A stretch of 8,649 bases of DNA, taken from the NCBI GenBank assembly GCA_035707965.1, contig DASSTJ010000098.1, positions 1-8,649 on the forward strand, in the 5' to 3' direction. A program made the position numbers and the translations under genes. Shown piece by piece: positions 6,014-8,649 of this stretch; position 1 is the stretch's first letter, and each line of letters opens with the position of its first letter. The DNA is from DASSTJ01 sp035707965. GTDB taxonomy: Bacteria > Actinomycetota > Actinomycetes > Actinomycetales > Angustibacteraceae. The notes beneath the pieces were generated by a model. The model was not told the DNA's origin. It made no database searches and was given only the letters and a program-made list of their open reading frames with translations.

Positions 6014-6064
6014 TCAGAGAAGCCGACGACACCTCACCGTCGCACGGATCTCCATCGGGGACAA

Positions 6065-6093
6065 GCCGGGCAAGGCGGACACGTCTGCCCGGC
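6065..6093 (-). terminator. Probable tRNA-Gly terminator hairpin
   Basis: On the minus strand GCCGGGCA (6093-6086) pairs perfectly with TGCCCGGC (6072-6065) around a 13-nt loop, and the sequence continues TTGTCC, a weak T-rich end. It lies 90 nt downstream of the tRNA-Gly 3' end, with no gene between. The remainder of 5941-6182 holds only this hairpin, the one at 5994 and the STAS upstream signals. Confidence 0.45.
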
Positions 6094-6182
6094 TGGCGAC
6101 CTTGTGCTCGCACGCGGTGACAGTGAGGTCCGCCCAACCCGCGAAGACGTGCTCCGCATTCTGTGCAAACCTCATGGACGGG

Positions 6183-6253
6183 AGCGGGTGACGGGAATCG
6201 AACCCGCACTGTCAGCTTGGGAAGCTGATGTTCTGCCATTGAACTACACCCGC
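6183..6253 (-). tRNA. tRNA-Gly (anticodon CCC)
   Basis: On the minus strand a complete 71-nt cloverleaf can be folded: acceptor GCGGGTG/CACCCGC, D-arm around GTTC-AATGGCA-GAAC, anticodon stem TCAGC/GCTGA with loop TTCCCAA (anticodon CCC), and T-arm GCGGG-TTCGATT-CCCGT. The discriminator base is T. The following bases are CCC, so the terminal CCA is not fully encoded and must be added after transcription, as is common in actinobacteria. It reads GGG glycine codons. The spacing from the small membrane gene upstream is 62 nt. Confidence 0.96.
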
Positions 6254-6279
6254 GCGGCGCCGCTCCGGGCGCCGACAGG

Positions 6280-6285
6280 AGCATA
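6280..6285 (-). promoter_or_regulatory. Possible -10 element for tRNA-Gly
   Basis: Minus-strand TATGCT, a close match to the TAnnnT consensus, lies 26 nt before the tRNA 5' end. No convincing -35 is present at 16-18 nt; that zone is GC-rich sequence at the end of the upstream gene. A GGCGCC inverted repeat (6256-6261 with 6268-6273) lies in the presumed 5' leader. Confidence 0.35.
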
Positions 6286-6315
6286 ACCGACCACGGTGGC
6301 CGCGCGGCGCCCTGC

Positions 6316-6564
6316 TCAGGCGGGACCCCGCTCAGCCGAGCGCCGTCGTCCGAACAGGAAGTACCCGGCCGGGACCAGACCTGCCGAGTTGGCGGCGACG
6401 ATCACGCCGCCCCAGAGCCACTTCGGGCCGCGCACCTGGTCGGCCGGACGCCGCTTCAGGTCACGCAGCGCAGCGAGCTTGACCATCCCCTCGATCACCA
6501 CGCCGATGATGATCATCCGCCGCTGCTTCTCCGACAGGTCCTTCCACCGCTTCTTCACTGCCAC
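6316..6564 (-). CDS. Small two-helix membrane protein (PLDc_N-like), function unknown
   Basis: An 82-aa protein with a basic N-terminus (VAVKKRWKDLSEKQRR), a first hydrophobic segment at about 17-34, a conserved-looking loop LRDLKRRPADQVRGPKWLW (33-51), a second membrane segment at about 50-71, and the ending YFLFGRRR (68-75). The second helix followed by YxLxGRR resembles the short membrane domain seen at the N-terminus of cardiolipin synthases and in many stand-alone actinobacterial proteins; no enzymatic domain is present. The start is GTG at 6564-6562, with GGAGG (6575-6571) exactly 6 nt upstream; a second in-frame GTG at 6558 has worse spacing. It is divergent from dcd and upstream of the tRNA. 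Confidence 0.8.
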   Translation of the reverse strand: MAVKKRWKDLSEKQRRMIIIGVVIEGMVKLAALRDLKRRPADQVRGPKWLWGGVIVAANSAGLVPAGYFLFGRRRSAERGPA

Positions 6565-6579
6565 GGGCCACCTCCGCTC

Positions 6580-6637
6580 TCGGACGTCCCACCATGACAG
6601 CCGGGTGGCGGTGCTGCCTGCCAGAGTCGGACGTCCC
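6580..6637. repeat. Two direct copies of an 11-bp repeat, TCGGACGTCCC, in the dcd upstream region
   Basis: TCGGACGTCCC occurs at 6580-6590 and again at 6627-6637, 47 bp apart (about 4.5 helical turns). Each copy contains the palindrome GGACGTCC. Both are in the 132-bp region between the divergent small membrane gene (start 6564) and dcd (start 6697). Paired operator-like sites are a possible reading; no matching known regulator is evident. Confidence 0.4.
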
Positions 6638-6684
6638 CTGGGATCGGTGACAGGTCGGACGGCGGAGCGCACACGACGGACGGA

Positions 6685-6690
6685 TACCCT
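6685..6690 (+). promoter_or_regulatory. -10 element giving a leaderless dcd transcript
   Basis: TACCCT (TAnnnT) ends 6 nt before the dcd GTG, so transcription starting at the normal distance would begin at or within a base of the GTG itself. There is no ribosome binding site before the start codon, which fits leaderless translation, common in actinobacteria. No clear -35 is seen near 6662-6667. Confidence 0.6.
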
Positions 6691-6696
6691 CGGCAC

Positions 6697-7272
6697 GTGC
6701 TGCTCTCCGACCGCGACATCCGCGCCGAGATCGCCTCCGGACGCGTCGTCCTCTCGCCCTACGACGAGACGATGGTGCAGCCGTCGAGCGTCGACGTGCG
6801 CCTCGACCGCTTCTTCCGGCTCTTCGACAACCACAAGTACCCGGTGATCGACCCGGCCGAGGACCAGCCCGAGCTCACCCGCCTGGTCGAGGTGGGGCCG
6901 GACGAGCCCTTCGTGCTGCACCCCGGCGAGTTCGTGCTGGGCTCGACGTACGAGGTGACGACCTTGCCGGACGACGTCGCCGCCCGCCTCGAGGGCAAGA
7001 GCAGCCTCGGTCGTCTGGGCCTGCTCACGCACTCGACGGCCGGCTTCATCGACCCCGGCTTCAGCGGTCACGTGACGCTCGAGCTGAGCAACGTCGCGAC
7101 GCTGCCCATCAAGCTGTGGCCGGGCATGAAGATCGGCCAGCTGTGCTTCTTCCGTCTCAGCAGCGCCGCGGAGCACCCGTACGGCAGCGAGCGCTACGGG
7201 TCGCGCTACCAGGGCCAGCGAGGGCCGACGGCCAGCCGCTCCTTCCAGAACTTCCACCGCACCACCGTCTGA
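6697..7272 (+). CDS. dcd: dCTP deaminase, probably the dUMP-forming bifunctional type
   Basis: A 191-aa enzyme that deaminates dCTP to supply dUMP for thymidylate synthesis. The whole length follows the actinobacterial Dcd: MLLSDRDIRAEI at the start, VQPSSVDVRLD (27-37), FVLHPGEFVLGST (72-84), the nucleotide-binding GKSSLGRLGLLTHSTAGFIDPGFSG (100-124) and VTLELSN with the catalytic Glu129, WPGMKIGQL (141-149), then the C-terminal YGSRYQGQRGPTASRSFQNF (167-186) that closes over the substrate. It is very close to the M. tuberculosis protein, known to perform both dCTP deamination and dUTP hydrolysis, so the same dual activity is likely here. Ser102, Arg106 and Ala115 fall in the active-site stretch. 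GTG at 6697 is the start: similarity begins exactly there and a -10 lies just upstream. The next gene begins 10 nt after the stop. Confidence 0.97.
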   Translation: MLLSDRDIRAEIASGRVVLSPYDETMVQPSSVDVRLDRFFRLFDNHKYPVIDPAEDQPELTRLVEVGPDEPFVLHPGEFVLGSTYEVTTLPDDVAARLEGKSSLGRLGLLTHSTAGFIDPGFSGHVTLELSNVATLPIKLWPGMKIGQLCFFRLSSAAEHPYGSERYGSRYQGQRGPTASRSFQNFHRTTV

Positions 7273-7282
7273 AGAGATCGGC

Positions 7283-8332
7283 ATGGCCTGGTCGAGGGGC
7301 TCCGGCGAGCTGGACGGCGACGAGCTGGCCAGGCTCACGGCGGCCCACCTCGTGCTGGTGCCGGTCGATACCGACCCGGAGCTGGTCGACCGCATGGTCC
7401 GCTACCGGTCCGAGCACGCCCGCCTGCTCGAGACCGGCCGCGGCTGGCTGGCGCGGAGCTCGGCGATCACCGGACCCTATCCTCTGAACCCCCACGACAC
7501 AGCGGTCCTCCACGTGCCCGCGCACTGGCAGCTCGCCTACGCGGTGCATTCTCCGGTCGAGCGCGACCCCGCCGCGTTCCAGGACGTCGGTGACCCGCAG
7601 CTCCGGGCGTGGTGGATGCGCGCCTTCCCGACCGGCAAGCCCTACCGCGAGGAGGGCGAGGCCGTCGACCTGGCGCTCGCGCTCGCCCGTCACGTCGGTG
7701 GCGCCTTCCGGCCGGCAGGTGGCACGGTGACGATCGTCCCGGACCCCCACCGCGGCGTCGACCTCACCGTCTGGTCCGTCGTCCCGCTCGGTCCCGAACC
7801 GATGCTGCTGGTCCTGCAGAACGCGCTGCCCGGCGCTCAGCTGCAGGGTGCGGCGGCCTCCGACTGGCGCGTGCGTCCCCTCACCACCGACACGGAGCCG
7901 TGGACGGTGGACCTCGCCGACCCGGCGACGCTCGACGTGGCGGAGGCCTTGTCGGACGAACGACGGGACGAGGTGGAGGCCGTCTCTCGGCAGCACGACA
8001 CCTACGCCCTGGCCCACGACGAGGGGCTCGACGGCTACGCGATCACCGGGCGGGACGACGTCCTGCTGGAGGCGATGGCCGAGGAGGCCGTGCCGTCGTG
8101 GGTCGAGCAGCGCCTGGGGGCGGAGCCGACCGACCTGGTCGTGACCTTCACCGTGCGGTGGCTGCCCGCGAACGTGACGCTGCAGGAGGCCGAGGAGCTG
8201 AGCCCCATCCTGAGGCGCGAGCGTGACCACGCCCGCGAGCGGGTCCGGGCCGTCACCCGTGCGGTCGTCGAGGCCGTCAGTGGCGTCATCACCGACAACG
8301 ACGGCTTCGAGGTCGACCGCTACTCGCTCTGA
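7283..8332 (+). CDS. 349-aa hypothetical protein in probable operon with dcd
   Basis: I do not recognise this protein. It is soluble, without signal peptide or membrane segments, and strongly acidic. Visible features are an N-terminal LTAAHLVLVPVDTDPELVDRMVRYR segment, a Trp-rich middle (HWQLAYAVHSP; LRAWWMRAFP), a region GGAFRPAGGTVTIVPDPHRGVDLTVWSVVP with beta-strand character, and a C-terminal half with DGYAITG, VTFTVRWLP and a charged helix (LRRERDHARERVRAVTRAVVEAV) ending near VITDNDGFEVDRYSL. Codon use matches neighbouring genes along its full length, so it is clearly coding. ATG 7283 lies 10 nt after dcd, with a weak GAAGAG (7271-7276) site, suggesting shared transcription or coupling. 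A role in nucleotide metabolism cannot be concluded from the linkage alone. Nothing suggests truncation. Confidence 0.85.
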   Translation: MAWSRGSGELDGDELARLTAAHLVLVPVDTDPELVDRMVRYRSEHARLLETGRGWLARSSAITGPYPLNPHDTAVLHVPAHWQLAYAVHSPVERDPAAFQDVGDPQLRAWWMRAFPTGKPYREEGEAVDLALALARHVGGAFRPAGGTVTIVPDPHRGVDLTVWSVVPLGPEPMLLVLQNALPGAQLQGAAASDWRVRPLTTDTEPWTVDLADPATLDVAEALSDERRDEVEAVSRQHDTYALAHDEGLDGYAITGRDDVLLEAMAEEAVPSWVEQRLGAEPTDLVVTFTVRWLPANVTLQEAEELSPILRRERDHARERVRAVTRAVVEAVSGVITDNDGFEVDRYSL

Positions 8333-8356
8333 GCAGTCCCTGGACCGAAGCGGGCC

Positions 8357-8370
8357 AGGACCATTGCCTT
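8357..8370 (+). promoter_or_regulatory. Third copy of the GGGACCAT-type motif, upstream of trpB2
   Basis: AGGACCATTGCCTT aligns with GGGACCATCGCCTC at 4442 (11 of 14 identical) and begins 78 nt before the GTG at 8435. It overlaps the candidate -35 TTGCCT (8364-8369). It is the most divergent of the three copies, lacking the first G of the GGGAC core. Confidence 0.3.
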
Positions 8371-8393
8371 CGCGGGCGGCGGCAACCTACGGT
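8364..8393 (+). promoter_or_regulatory. Candidate promoter of the trpB2-like gene
   Basis: TTGCCT (8364-8369) and TACGGT (8388-8393) are separated by 18 nt, matching -35 TTGnnn and -10 TAnnnT spacing. Transcription would start near 8400, leaving a leader of about 35 nt with the ribosome binding site GGGAG at 8424-8428. No riboswitch or leader peptide is visible in so short a leader. Confidence 0.5.
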
Positions 8394-8434
8394 GCCCACA
8401 TCCGCCGCAGGGGACGACCCGACGGGAGCACGCC

Positions 8435-8649
8435 GTGAGCGACGCCAAGCAGCACAAGATCCTGCTCGACGAGAGCGAGATGCCCACCCGCTGGTACAAC
8501 GTGCTCCACGACCTGCCGACGCCACCCCCGCCGGTGCTGCACCCGGGGACGGGAGAGCCCGTCGGCCCGGACGACCTGGCGCCGCTCTTCCCGATGGACC
8601 TCATCGGTCAGGAGGTCAGCCAGGACCAGTACGTCGACATCCCCGACGA
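8435..8649 (+). CDS. trpB2: TrpB2-type tryptophan synthase beta-like PLP enzyme (N-terminal part)
   Basis: The first 71 residues of a gene that runs off the window. The segment LLDESEMPTRWYNVLHDLP, then PPPVLHPGTGEPVGPDDLAPLFPMDLIGQEVS, is the characteristic N-terminus of the TrpB2 (TrpB-like) PLP-dependent family, distinct from the TrpA-partnered TrpB1. TrpB2 enzymes condense free indole and serine to tryptophan and are thought to salvage indole. The PLP lysine lies beyond the window, so integrity cannot be judged. The start is GTG at 8435, with GGGAG (8424-8428) 6 nt upstream. No trpA is visible on this side; the upstream neighbour is the dcd-linked unknown gene, which ends 102 nt before. 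A promoter and a motif shared with two other genes here lie in that gap. Confidence 0.92.
   Translation, partial: MSDAKQHKILLDESEMPTRWYNVLHDLPTPPPPVLHPGTGEPVGPDDLAPLFPMDLIGQEVSQDQYVDIPD

Noticed and set aside
5982..6284. Minus-strand open frame containing SSMAEHQLPKLTVRVRFPSPAP
   Set aside because: This is the well-known spurious translation of a tRNA-Gly gene and its flanks; the tRNA explains it.
5498..6286. Plus-strand open frame ending VTGIEPALSAWEADVLPLNY
   Set aside because: Its end is the antisense translation of the tRNA-Gly, another common false protein; the rest lies opposite the STAS gene and has no domain.
6648..6652. TGACA as the -35 of the dcd promoter
   Set aside because: It is 32 nt upstream of the -10, too far for a normal promoter.
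7157..8230. 357-codon minus-strand frame opposite the gene after dcd
   Set aside because: Composition is that of an antisense shadow and it runs into dcd; the plus frame has the start signal and balanced composition.
1..8649. Mobile elements, CRISPR arrays, integrase or phage genes
   Set aside because: No transposase, integrase, regularly spaced repeats or terminal inverted repeats were seen; base and codon use is uniform throughout.

Overview
The window is very GC-rich with strong G/C preference at third codon positions, frequent GTG starts, and a tRNA gene without an encoded CCA. Together with a dCTP deaminase that closely resembles the Mycobacterium tuberculosis bifunctional enzyme, this points to an actinobacterial chromosome, possibly a Micrococcales/Cellulomonas-like genus (the genus is a guess). 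No phage, transposon, CRISPR or integrase gene is visible. It reads as ordinary chromosome made of short, mostly independent transcription units.

Layout. 2-106: tail of an unidentified acidic protein. 176-1168 (+): secreted lipoprotein of the AcpA/phospholipase C-like phosphoesterase family. 1188-1781 (-): Uma2-family PD-(D/E)XK protein, with a near-perfect 22-bp palindrome over its probable promoter. 1855-2457 (-): DedA membrane protein. Divergent from it, 2630-3985 (+): wax ester synthase/diacylglycerol acyltransferase (WS/DGAT), overlapping by 11 nt a START-like (SRPBCC) protein at 3975-4415. 4522-4974 (+): unrecognised four-helix membrane protein. 5241-5570 (+): RsbW-like HATPase whose N-terminal coding sequence extends upstream without a normal start codon. 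It converges with a STAS (anti-anti-sigma-like) gene at 5575-5940 (-). 6183-6253 (-): tRNA-Gly(CCC). 6316-6564 (-): small two-helix membrane protein. 6697-7272 (+): dcd, apparently leaderless, followed after 10 nt by a 349-aa protein of unknown function (7283-8332). 8435 to the end (+): start of a TrpB2-type tryptophan synthase beta-like gene.

The most interesting regulatory signal is a repeated motif, (G/A)GGACCAT(C/T)G(G/C)C, 68-80 nt upstream of three plus-strand starts: WS/DGAT, the four-helix membrane protein, and TrpB2. It resembles the left half of the DosR/DevR dormancy box. In M. tuberculosis a WS/DGAT (tgs1) is a DosR target, so a small hypoxia/dormancy-type regulon is a reasonable hypothesis, not a demonstrated one. 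Other points of interest are the palindrome in front of the Uma2 gene, the HATPase/STAS pair (the STAS protein lacks the usual phosphorylatable serine, and the HATPase shows signs of a frame break at its start), and the dcd-linked unknown protein.
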